A stretch of DNA of 60,742 bases, taken from Paramecium octaurelia. Its lineage: Eukaryota; Ciliophora; Oligohymenophorea; Peniculida; Parameciidae. The translations under genes and the position numbers were made by a program. Location of the stretch: contig CAJJDP010000068.1 in NCBI GenBank assembly GCA_905182995.1, forward strand, positions 27,878 to 88,619. The letters run 5' to 3'. The notes beneath the pieces are model-generated. The model saw nothing but the letters and a program-made list of their open reading frames with translations, was not told where the DNA came from and ran no database searches. This document shows, piece by piece, positions 1 to 10,710 of the stretch; position 1 is the first letter of the stretch; each line of letters opens with the position of its first letter.

Positions 1-1434
1 TAAATTATTTAAAAAAACAAGAAAATTAGACATATTTATACTGTTAATGATCATCCATATATTTCATTTAAAATATGTCTTCTTTACTTAATTATAGATT
101 ACACTTAATAAATGTGATTGAGCTTTTCAAATTAATTTCAAAACTTAATGTATTTTCATATTTGAATATCTATGAAATATACACTACTAATTTCTAATAG
201 TATATTAATATTTTTTTAAAACAATTCAAAGTTGTTTTTCTTTATATTTTGATCACAACTATGAATTAAAATTTGATGGCTTTTGTACTTCTTCTAAGGA
301 ACACAATCTTCAAAGTATTTGATTGATAGTTTTTAAAATTAAAGCAATTAGAAATAGACATTTAATAATAAGTAGTCTGCTGAATAGTACATCATCTTAT
401 TGAAAAATAATAAGAAATTAAACTATATATTTAAAGTAAAAAATTGTTTAATTTTAGTTGAGCTGGAATTACAGAGAAAAAGAGTATCACTTTTATTAAC
501 CAAGAATATTTTCAAAAAAAAAGGTTAATTGCTGAGTTAGAAACTATTCTAACTCAAAACTATTATTTAAGTCTCCATTTATTGATTCTGCCTCGTTTTG
601 TTTTCATCTGATTGCATTATAATACCTTGTGGCTTGCAGGGATTAAAATATACTAAACCGTTTCTCTTGAAAGTAATGCACAAACCTGGTTAATTATATC
701 ACACTGTTTCATAACTTTCTACATGTTGGGTATAGCAGTTTAGAAATAGCTATAAATTCAGATATCATTTTATAAAGAACCTTTAAACTCATTTTACTTC
801 TATTCTGAAGCCGAAAATATATTCCTCCTCTCATTGTATGATTTTGGAAAGATTCCATAAGACTGAGGTTAAGCTATTAAAGTCTCTTTGTTTTTTTTTG
901 TTTCAAAATGATTTAAAGTAAACTTAAAATGGAGTAATATTCTTCCATTTAAAGCTAAATTTCAGTAAAAAATAGAAAATTTTGAATTATATTTCAAAAT
1001 AACATGTTTGTGGGGTTCTATAAATTTAAAGAAACTAGATCAAAAGAAGTATCTAATTGATTTTTGTTAGTTGTTTTAATTAAAATAATATATATTATAG
1101 AATATATATTGAAATGGTATATTGTTTATATAATAAATTAATAATAAAAATAATGAATTAAGACTCTTAATTTTAATAGAGTTAAGATTTTAAATGTAAA
1201 GATCATCCTGAATAAACTGCACTTTTTTGGTGTAAATAAATTGATTGCAATGAGAATCGGATTTTCTGTCTGAATTGTCAAAAGTAGAATAAACATTTAT
1301 AACATTACGATGAAGATGTCCTTAGCATTCATGATTTAAATTAATTTTTAATTGAGAAATCAAAACATTCTATAAAGCTCGTTTAAGAATGCCAAATTTA
1401 ATTCTAATCAACATTTAAATCATATGAGAGGTTT
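1..1434. other. gene-free AT-rich stretch
   Basis: I see no TGA-free frame of useful length on either strand and no recognisable protein motif. Short AT-alternating tracts occur around 1085-1130. It ends at the start codon of the TPR gene and would contain its promoter; no defined promoter element can be named. Confidence 0.5.
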
Positions 1435-3315
1435 ATGTCTGGTTTATCATACAAGTTCTGCGGATTAGAAGATAAAATTAATTAATTAAAAACTTATTAA
1501 AAATAATAAGCACTTGATTCTTTACTTAGATTTGATGAATTTAAGAATCATTTGAATACCAACATTTTAGGATTTTTGATCAAATTCTAAAACATTTTAG
1601 ATGATCTTTTTACAAAATTAGAATTACATTTGATTTAATATTAGATCACTGATTAGTAAATTAAAATTAATAAAGATGAATATTAAAGCGGTTTTAATTC
1701 ATCTTTAGGTTAAGGTATCTCTTTAAATATTGGAAATTAATAAAATGAAGTAATTAAACTATTTGATAAGTTATTATTAAATGAACCTTATAATGTAGAA
1801 ATTATGTATTAAAAAGGTTAGCAATGATTATTATTTTAAGCAATTTCATTAAGTTAATCGAATTATCCAGAACTTGCTAAGTAGATATGCATAGAGATAA
1901 TTTAAATTAATCCAAAACATGAACTCTCTTTATTGAAATTGGGTATTAGATTACTATTTAATTTAGGTGACATTTTAAAAAATTAACAGTCTTATAAGTA
2001 GGCTTAGTAATATTATGAAAAATGTATTTCAATAAATTTAAATAATTCAGCAGCATAATTTGGAATAGGTATTACATAATTATTATTTTTAGGGGAATGT
2101 TTAAGGGAGACTTATTAATTTCATCATGCATTATAATACTATCTAAAATCTATTGAATTAAATTCCTTTAATAGTGACTATTTCTTTTATTTTGGTAAAT
2201 GTCGATTTAATATTTATTAGGTGATTGTTTAAGGTCCTTAATGAGATATGAAGAAGCTATTAAGGCATATGATAAGGTTTTAATTAAAGATCCTCATTAT
2301 TCAGAAGCAATGGCAGGAAAAGGTAACAAATTATATATTAAATTATTAAAGGAATTTGTTTATTGTTTTTAAGTGAAATTGATGAAGGATAGAAATGTAT
2401 AATAAATTCATTATCTATCAAAAACAATTCCTATTTAGGATTATATGGAAATGGTAAATTTAAGGAATTATGTTAGGAATGCTCTTATGTACAATCCATC
2501 ACTATGAAAAAGCTATTGAATATTTTGATTAAGCTTTGTCCATATATCCCTACCATATGGATTCATTTTGTTGGAAAGGTAATTTGATTTGGAATTAATC
2601 AAAGGTGAATGTCTAAGATTGTTGAATAAATTTGAATTAGCACAAGTATGGTATGACAAAGCTTTGGCCTTATATCCATAACATTTGAATTCATTATTTG
2701 GAATAGGTAATTTGAATTGAAAATAATTAAAGCTGAATGTTTAAGATTGTTGAATCAATTAGTATTAGCACTAGAATGGTATGACAAAGCTTTGGCCTTA
2801 AATCCATAACAAGTGAGTTCATTATCTGGAAAAGGTAATTTGAATTGAACTTAGTTAAAGGTGATTGTCTAAGAGGGTTGAATCAACTTGACTAAGCACA
2901 AGAGTATTATGACAAAGTTTTGGCCATAAACTCATCACATACTTATTCATTATATGGAAAAGGTAAATTTTAAACTATTTTTATGTTAGCCTTTATTTTA
3001 TTAGAATAAAACTAATTAGAAACCGCATATTCTTTTTTCAATTAAGCATATTAGATTAATCCAGATTAAAATTTCAAGTAAGCATTTTTAAGTAATTCAC
3101 TCTATATAATCAGGTTAATATGTTAAAAAATCATAATATAGTTGAACAAATAAATATATCAATTTAAATATCCAAATCATATTCTAAAATAATTGTAATT
3201 TATTATATCTTAACATTCTTATACATAAAATTTAATTGAATTTACTAATTTACTATTTGATACTTTTTCTATTTAACTAAACTAGATAATATAATTATAT
3301 GTTTCCTTATAATGA
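1435..3315 (+). CDS. tetratricopeptide (TPR) repeat protein, 10 exons
   Basis: Read with TAA/TAG as Gln, exons 1435-1816, 1841-2068, 2093-2194, 2221-2322, 2352-2453, 2477-2578, 2605-2706, 2733-2834, 2861-2962 and 2990-3315 join into 549 residues ending in TGA. The nine introns are 23-29 nt, begin GT and end TAG or AAG. The first ~125 residues are a helical Gln/Leu-rich region; the rest is tandem TPRs with the usual pattern, for example WYDKALALNPQ and YYDKVLAINSSH. Exons 3-9 are each exactly 102 nt (34 codons, one TPR), all split at the first base of the Gly codon in the G-[DE]-C-L-R motif. TPRs are protein-interaction scaffolds; the partner is unknown. The start is the first ATG of the open frame. 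Gene prediction from sequence, family assignment firm, function not inferred. Confidence 0.88.
2579..2962 (+). repeat. three tandem 128-bp intron+exon TPR units
   Basis: Units 2579-2706, 2707-2834 and 2835-2962 each hold a 26-nt intron starting GTAATTTGA and a 102-nt TPR exon. The introns resemble each other as well as the exons, so intron and exon were copied together as one block. Confidence 0.85.
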
Positions 3316-6259
3316 TATAATCATGAATCTCCAATTTATTTCTATCAGAAATATTATATATTTAACAAATTAGACAGGCAACCTATCTATATACCTCATT
3401 AATTTTAATTAGTTTTGCATATAAATTATGTAGGATTATTCAAGAAGGTATAGTTTGAATTTGTTTTTATTTGCCAAATATTAAGAATAAAATAAAATTT
3501 AGAAATATTTATACATACTCTGCTCTATAAAAGTTCTTTAATCGTTTAAGAAAATTAATGAATAATCTGTTACAATGGATTTAAAAATAATAAATAGAAA
3601 ATTGGGAACATAAGTTAATATACTCTCCGTTTGTAGTATTTGGTTGAAGGCCAAAACATGTTTGAAAGATAATAATATTATTTATTTTTTAAATCCTTAT
3701 AATACTATCGATTGTTCTAATTATTTGACTTAAACTTTAGTTTGGACTTATTACTAGAAATATGTCATTTTTTTATTTGTAAGAAATTTGGAATGGTGAC
3801 TTTTAATAGAGTTTTTATTCAAAAAGGAATTGCAAGACTATCTAATGTAAGATATTAATCGAAATAACATTGAACAGAATTAAATTGATATTCTTATAAC
3901 CCTTGAAGAAATAAATATGTTGAATATAAATAAACCAATATAACAATTAGTCTTTAGACAACTACAATTAGAGGATGAAAGGATTAAAAAATTGGGCAAC
4001 TAAGAAATTTATTGAGGAAAATTTACTCTTCATAATTTGAAATTATTGCTTGAAATATTGATCGTTTGTTACTTCAATTCACTCTTAATAAAATTAGCGA
4101 ATATTGTTATTTATTCATGATTTCAGTAAATGTTACTATTGCAACAATAAAAATTAACTTTAAAAGGAAGGATGCTGAAGTGATTTTGATCAGAAAAATG
4201 GCAAAATTCTTCTAAAGAAGAAGGAACATGGATCAAGGAAATACTTGGACTCCTAAACAAGAATGAATATATTCTTAAGGAGGATGATCTCAGGTCTACA
4301 GAATTGAATCTTAATTAGATTATTTATTGACTTTCATATTATTATTTATATTAATTGATTTTCGTTCAATTAACATAATCATTGGCTATAAAATAAAATT
4401 TGCAATAGATTGATACATTCAGATTACAAGCTAACACCAGCATTTCAAATTTTTTTAATACATTTTTCGCTCTCTCGTGTAATTCTAAAAGTTTTTTCAT
4501 ACTCATATTTCTAATGAATAGTAAAGAAAAGATTTTCAAAGTTAGATATGTACGATTGTTGAACAGTATTATATTGAAGGTTTTAGTAATCTTGCATTAT
4601 CGAGTTGCGATAACTCTTAATTTACTTCATTTAGATGATAGTGTTTAGGGCGTAAATTTTTTATAATACAACCATTCTGATATGTTAAATTTATAGCAAC
4701 TAAGAATTGGAAATTTATAATTGTGAAAAGATTACATTAGATTTTAGGAATTCCCTTTGGCAATCTCAAAATTGTAAAAAAGGAATTTGAAAAGGTGTAA
4801 ATTTAACAAAGAAACCTGAAGTATATATTAGAAATTCTACATAATAATAAAAAGTGGCTTATTAAGATATATCATAATATTTGTAAAGGAACTAATTAGA
4901 AAAGCATACTAAGAGGATTAGAAAGTATAGCAATAGATTTTTTCAAATATCATAAATTATTTTTTTGTATATTATTTCTTCTTATCATTATAAATAGTAT
5001 TACTAGATCTAAAGAGCATTTATTTAAAAAAACCCTCTCTATTGGGTTGCATAATATTGCTAAGCCTGATTTTAGAGTATACAATTAATTCTTCAAAATG
5101 AAATGATGCATAGCTGTCATTAAATGAAATCTGAATACAGATGCAATGGCATCACACACTTTTGATAAATGAGATACAAGTATTTTGATTATAACGTTTG
5201 ATAAATCATTCAAACTGACATTTATAAAGATTATTTTATATCAATAAATTTAACTAACCACGTTTCCCATTTACTTTATGCTTCTAAGAATTATAAGAAT
5301 TAGAAGCATAGGATATTCAAACTCATTGTATTACTTTTTCAATCCCATTAAAGTTATTCACACTCAAAGTTGTTTATTAGCATATAATTGCTTAAATAAT
5401 TTATAAGTAGAGATATCTTCAAATTTATCATATTATATAATTTGAATTATTTTTGTTCTTGTTTGTTAAAACACTAAATATCTATGCTTCTGATTCCTTT
5501 TGATAAACAAAAATAAGCACCCTATATTATTAAAAAAACTTAAGTTTCAGAAGAGGATTACAAGAGAACATTCCTGCTGACCAATACAATTTCTAAAAAT
5601 AAACTTAATGCAAATTTATTAATTTTTCAAATAGAGTGTATGTTTCAATTTCAAAACCCATTTTAGAAAAACCATTATGAATTATCTACAATTTTATTTA
5701 TAATTCATTTCTTCATTGTTTTGATACATATTGCTCTAGAGCTTCTTACATTATATGAGTAAATTAATTTTGTGTTAGTTTTTTTTTCTTTTAAAGGATT
5801 TTAAATTCCTTTTTGGTAGGTAAAGTATATTCTAAGATACCATAACGTTGAAGAAAGCAAATAATATTAGTTTTAATAAATCTAAGTATTCATATGAAAT
5901 ATGCTATATATAATGATAATATAATTTCGTTCTAACTATTATCCATGAGCATGTAAAGTTAAGAAAGAGATGCAATATTATAGAAGATTTGAAAAATAAA
6001 AATAAATAAACTTAGTTTTACAATCAAATTAATTTAGGACTCTACAAAATATTTCTAATATTTTTACCTCAAAGAATAATGAAATTGATTTAATATCTTT
6101 TTATGAAGATAAATATTTTAAATTAATTTGATTGTCCTTTAGTAAAGCAAGGATTCATATTATTAATTTTGAGGCTACTAAAATTTTGGATGTTCAACAA
6201 GAAGAACTTAAATGATGAGATACGATATTTGCCACCTCATTACTAATAGTGTCGAGATT
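3316..6259. other. no intact gene; possible decayed coding at 3574-5104
   Basis: From ATG at about 3574 one frame runs some 500 codons but meets about eleven TGA codons, roughly the number expected by chance. Parts look coding (for example EEGTWIKEILGLLNKNEY near 4220 and a 120-codon open stretch at about 4335-4725) and are less AT-rich than their flanks. I recognise no domain. From 5105 to 6259 I see only AT-rich sequence without a usable frame. Confidence 0.3.
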
Positions 6260-7474
6260 AATCAATTTTAAGAATTAATTAAGACAGAGCTAGTATCTAA
6301 TTTTAATTTTTTTGCTATTCTATTATTATTGCCCACATTAAGTGAATATTTGTTCAGACAGCAAAATCTTTGAATTTAATTAATTTTAAATTATTAAAGG
6401 TTGTAACCCTACAAGCATTATAATCATAAACTTAGGAAATTTTATAAAAGTGGAGATTATGAATATGTTATGCTATAAAGCTTTGAATGAAGAACTTTAG
6501 GCTTTTGGTGGTCTATTTCCATTTTATAATCAAGTGTTTAATATCGCCCTATTAATTAACCTTACTCATATTCAAAACAATCCTAAATGTTGCTTGACAA
6601 TCCAAAAAATTCAAATTTGGATTTTTCCTTTAGATGAAGTAACTGAAATAACAACTTTAAACCAATCTAAACTTATTTCAGCATTCGATATTAAAAAAAT
6701 CAACTCTTTGAATTACTGAATTTTTCAGCAAATTAAAGGAGTGAATTTCATACTAAGCTTAATGGAGATTTTACCTAATTATGAAATGAATAAACTGAAC
6801 AATTAATCTAGAATGAGAAAAATTATCACGAGGTAATAAAAAGAAATTATTATTATTTAATATTAATATAATTAAATATATATAAATGTTATCTGATATA
6901 GATAGGAAGGTTGGTAAAAACATAAATTAGAGATTTTGACTATAGATTTAAAATAATCAACAGTTGATGAAGATAAATACCTTTGCATAAAGTGTTTAAT
7001 GGAGAAAATTGATATTTAGAATATGGTTTTGGTAGAAGAAACTAAAACATGATCAAATAAATGAAAAGTGAGTAATTGAACAATAAAATCAAAGAATATC
7101 AAAGTAGAATTCAAAACTTTAAATAAATCAAATCATAAGTAAAAGAATGAAAGTGTCTATTAATATTACCATAGACAAACTATAATCTAATTTAAATTAG
7201 AAAGTAACTGAATTGGAAATGAATTAGATGATTAAGAATCAAAATCCACAATTTTAACTTTTGATGAAGATGTAAGGATTTTATCAAAGGATTACAAAGG
7301 ATCATTCAATTTTGAAATTCCTAAACAATTAGAGAAATCTCTTGATGATAATTCTTATATTGATTCAATATTAAATTAGTTATAATCAATAATTAATTGT
7401 CCTAAATTAATTGAAATCAAAGAATGTTTAGAAAAAACAAAAGTAGAAAATGAGAATACAGATATAAAGTAATT
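6260..7474. repeat. contig-overlap duplicate, left copy (pair 1)
   Basis: The sequence starting at 6260 restarts right after the single N at 7475. Identity holds for about 610 bases (6260-6869 against 7476-8085); then this copy has about 470 bases that the other lacks, and the two realign at about 7350-7474 against 8105-8220 with two mismatches seen. Confidence 0.85.
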
Positions 7475-8580
7475 NAATCAATTTTAAGAATTAATTAAGA
7501 CAGAGCTAGTATCTAATTTTAATTTTTTTGCTATTCTATTATTATTGCCCACATTAAGTGAATATTTGTTCAGACAGCAAAATCTTTGAATTTAATTAAT
7601 TTTAAATTATTAAAGGTTGTAACCCTACAAGCATTATAATCATAAACTTAGGAAATTTTATAAAAGTGGAGATTATGAATATGTTATGCTATAAAGCTTT
7701 GAATGAAGAACTTTAGGCTTTTGGTGGTCTATTTCCATTTTATAATCAAGTGTTTAATATCGCCCTATTAATTAACCTTACTCATATTCAAAACAATCCT
7801 AAATGTTGCTTGACAATCCAAAAAATTCAAATTTGGATTTTTCCTTTAGATGAAGTAACTGAAATAACAACTTTAAACCAATCTAAACTTATTTCAGCAT
7901 TCGATATTAAAAAAATCAACTCTTTGAATTACTGAATTTTTCAGCAAATTAAAGGAGTGAATTTCATACTAAGCTTAATGGAGATTTTACCTAATTATGA
8001 AATGAATAAACTGAACAATTAATCTAGAATGAGAAAAATTATCACGAGGTAATAAAAAGAAATTATTATTATTTAATATTAATAAAATCCTTTTATAATT
8101 TATTTTTGATTCAATATTAAATTAGTTATAATCAATAATTAATTGTCCTAAAATAATTGAAATCAAAGAATGTTTAGAAAAAACAAAAGTAGAAAATGAG
8201 AATACTGATATAAAGTAATTGTAATTACTTAATAAAATAGAAGAAGATCCATAAGTAAATAATTATTTAAATTAAATATTAAATAGAAAACACCAAGTTT
8301 AAAGATTTAATGTAATAAACATGGAAAAGAAATTATTATGTTTAACTTGAATCCTTAAAAAACTGAATTGTCTATTTTGGCCTGTGTTGAATGTATATAA
8401 TCAAATGATCCAATCAAATATGGATAGGTGGATACACCAAAAAAATAAGGAGACTTTAGTAGATAAATGGTTTCACTGGATGTCGTTTGTAATAAATGTT
8501 ATCTTGGAATGCAAGCCATGAAGTTACACAGTCAACTAAAATTCTGCTATAGGCAACTTCTGTATAAGTTGAGGAATTTT
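7041..8580 (+). pseudogene. decayed zinc-motif coiled-coil protein (paralogue of the gene at 24351)
   Basis: Several coding blocks lie in different frames: a Lys/Gln-rich coiled coil at about 7060-7140 and 7150-7250, a block containing EIPKQLEKSLDDNSYIDSIL at about 7255-7474, and after the N a block containing CNKHGKEIIMFNLNP and ACVECIQ at about 8290-8440. The last matches the CPMHNKEIIMIDMD...CVDC segment of the gene at 24351. Both have an intron immediately before a KTPSL motif (here GTAAATAA...AATAG, 32 nt, ending about 8288). Frame changes without usable introns near 7150 and 7255 break the gene. Part of it is shown twice because of the N-junction overlap. Confidence 0.65.
7476..8220. 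repeat. contig-overlap duplicate, right copy (pair 1)
   Basis: Second version of 6260-7474. It lacks the equivalent of about 6870-7345, with about 20 unrelated bases in its place. It continues past 8220 into new sequence, as expected if two contig ends overlap. Confidence 0.85.
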
Positions 8581-8591
8581 ATAAAAGGTAA

Positions 8592-9560
8592 ATGAGCAGT
8601 TTTATAGAAGGTAAAATGTATTTCATGCAGATTCAAGAATAATACAATTTTCAATACAAAAAACCAACAGGGGAATGGAAAAAAGGTATAAAAGACTAAA
8701 CGATGAGGCATAAGTAAAGCATTAGGAAAGGAATAGCTAGGTTACCTGGAAATTATAACCCTTATGTGGAGTATAGAGTACCTATTAATAGTACAACCTT
8801 AGCTAGTTATGCAGCAAAGATTCTCTGTATTAGAAAAGGAATTTAGATTTTAAAAAGTTTTGCACAATAGCAATGTCTGCTGAAAAATTGTATCAATTCA
8901 GATGGCTATCGAAACATTTACGAATATTAATCTCAATATCTACAATATTCCTAATACTAGGGAGGTGATGTAGACATTATTTTAAGAGAACAAACGTGTG
9001 AAAGCAATAGATAGCTACTTCTGAAGTTGAATGAAATATAGCACGTGTTTTGTTAAACCTCATCTCAAGAAGCAAAATCCAATAAGAATCTTGGGAACAC
9101 TATTCAGGAGTATTTTTAGGAATCCTGATTAAGAACCATTTGCTATATCAGTGGAGATTGAGAAGATGCCAAAAGAATAAGACAGAAAAATGAAAATGCT
9201 GTTCCTAAGTTAGGGAGATGGAGGTCGTCAAAAAGTTTGTGACAGCCTTTGAGCCGAGCCATAAAAACTGCTAAAGTATTTGACACAATATTTAATCTGA
9301 GAAAGAAATACTATAATTTCTGCCAATGATCAACTAATCGTTATGGTTCTTAAAGAGTAAGAATAACTAAGGCTGAATCTTGAAATTTCTTTTCAATAAG
9401 AGTGAGAATTGATATGATTTATATTAAATGGAGAAGTAGCGGCTTTAGATAGAAATAGCTTGATAGAATTTTACAAAAAAAGGTTGGCTAGGGTCATCTA
9501 TAAAAATAGTTAAGATGGATAAATGCTGATCTTCAAATAAAAGCTCTTTTTAAATTGATT
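8592..9560 (+). pseudogene. unknown protein, one frameshift and in-frame TGA codons
   Basis: An ATG-started frame at 8592-9128 gives 178 codons with balanced composition (for example GIARLPGNYNPYVEYRVP). A frameshift just before its TGA leads to a second frame, about 9120-9560, that stays coding-like but contains TGA near 9250, 9300, 9405 and 9415. Segments such as EIEKMPKEQDRKMKMLF and NDQLIVMVLKEQEQ support real coding origin, and GC is higher than in the flanks. No intron of normal size repairs the breaks. I do not recognise the family. It follows the zinc/coiled-coil pseudogene by a few bases but in another frame. Confidence 0.5.
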
Positions 9561-10039
9561 TTTTTAGATTTTAGACTTTTTTGATTATATTGAGATCTTG
9601 TTTTCATATAAAGGTTCTTCTTTACTATGAATTGCTTCAAATGAAGTAAATATTGTGGAAATTCGCAGAGTTTCTTAGATAGCAATAGTGTAATAAAAGG
9701 AAGTGAGGTTTTCATAAAATAAAGAAAAAGACAGGTAGTTTAGAGAGCAGCTAACAATTAGCATCGTCAAAGTAAAGTTGGCTTGATTGTCTTAAAATGT
9801 CATAAAAGTGGAAGCACAAATCAAAATTTTTAGGTTAATAGAGATAGATATAGTAATATTAGTGATTTCAATACAGTTTTGGCATCAAAATACCTAGTTA
9901 ATCTGTGGAAGAATTATTAAAAATTATTATGGTAACCTCTATTAAAGATTGTTTAACAACTACTCTCATAATCTGAATCAGGTTTTCAGAATAAGATGTA
10001 GAGCATGTGTTCCCTATAGGTTTGATTTAGTGAAAAGAT
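9561..10039. other. no clear gene
   Basis: Short open pieces occur on both strands, including a 60-codon minus-strand frame at 9533-9715, but none carries a motif or a consistent codon pattern. It separates two weak coding remnants. Confidence 0.35.
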
Positions 10040-10399
10040 ATGTTCTCATTAAAGTAATTGATATAAGTTGATTGCAACGATGACTACAATGATATAATTA
10101 TTAAATTGCAAGAATTAAATGGTGTAAAATAGATTTCTTCTTTAAATTAGAGAGAATTAGATTTCATACTAATTGAATCTCAAATCTACTAATAACTTAA
10201 ATATTTATTCATTCTCCACTCTTTAAACCTTTTTCTTCGTCCACTTCTTTAAAAAGTCGCTAAATATATTAATATCTGCTTCAAAACCTATTACTCATAT
10301 TTATAAAGATTAATATCTGCTTCAGAGCTGATTATTCTCATCTAGCCCTTGGAGGAGCATATGAGTAAATGTGCATGTATCAAAACAATTTTCTTTTGA
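10040..10399 (+). CDS. short ORF of unknown function, possibly a gene fragment
   Basis: ATG at 10040 opens 119 codons to TGA at 10397-10399. The first half looks coding (VDCNDDYNDIIIKLQELNG followed by SSLNQRELDFILIESQIY); the second half is hydrophobic and may be non-coding read-through. A TGA lies just upstream of the ATG in the same frame, and a coding-like frame precedes it, so this may be the 3' part of a broken gene. No family recognised. Confidence 0.3.
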
Positions 10400-10710
10400 T
10401 CTCTTCTATTTTCAAATTGGATTCTTTAGAAGTAAATATTGATTTCCTTGTTTCCTACCAAAAATATTAACTTCTAGATAACTTAGAATTCACCTTCATC
10501 AAATCTTATTAAAGCTGGACTATCATAAAAATGTTTATCCAAAATTATCCAATGTAATTTTATAGTAGTGTAGTGCGCTTTAGTTTTGATAACAAACTTG
10601 TCTGCCTCTTTTCAAAATCAGCTTACATAGACAAGGATTTTAATAAATATAACTTGATAAGAAATCTTAGATTTAAAAATATAACTTAACAAGTATAATT
10701 GAAGTTAAAT

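Noticed and set aside
3574..5104. A 500-codon gene with recoded TGA
   Set aside because: About eleven TGA codons is the chance number for this length and composition, so the frame itself is weak evidence; kept only as possible decayed coding.
6866..7350. The 470-bp difference in pair 1 as an internal eliminated sequence (IES)
   Set aside because: The left edge resembles an IES end (TATAATTA), but the other copy does not show a clean single TA junction, about 20 unrelated bases replace the segment, and the segment contains coding sequence.
6534..7935. Two identical 61-residue ORFs at 6534-6719 and 7750-7935
   Set aside because: They are the same sequence seen twice through the contig-overlap join, and the frame shows no family match or coding support.
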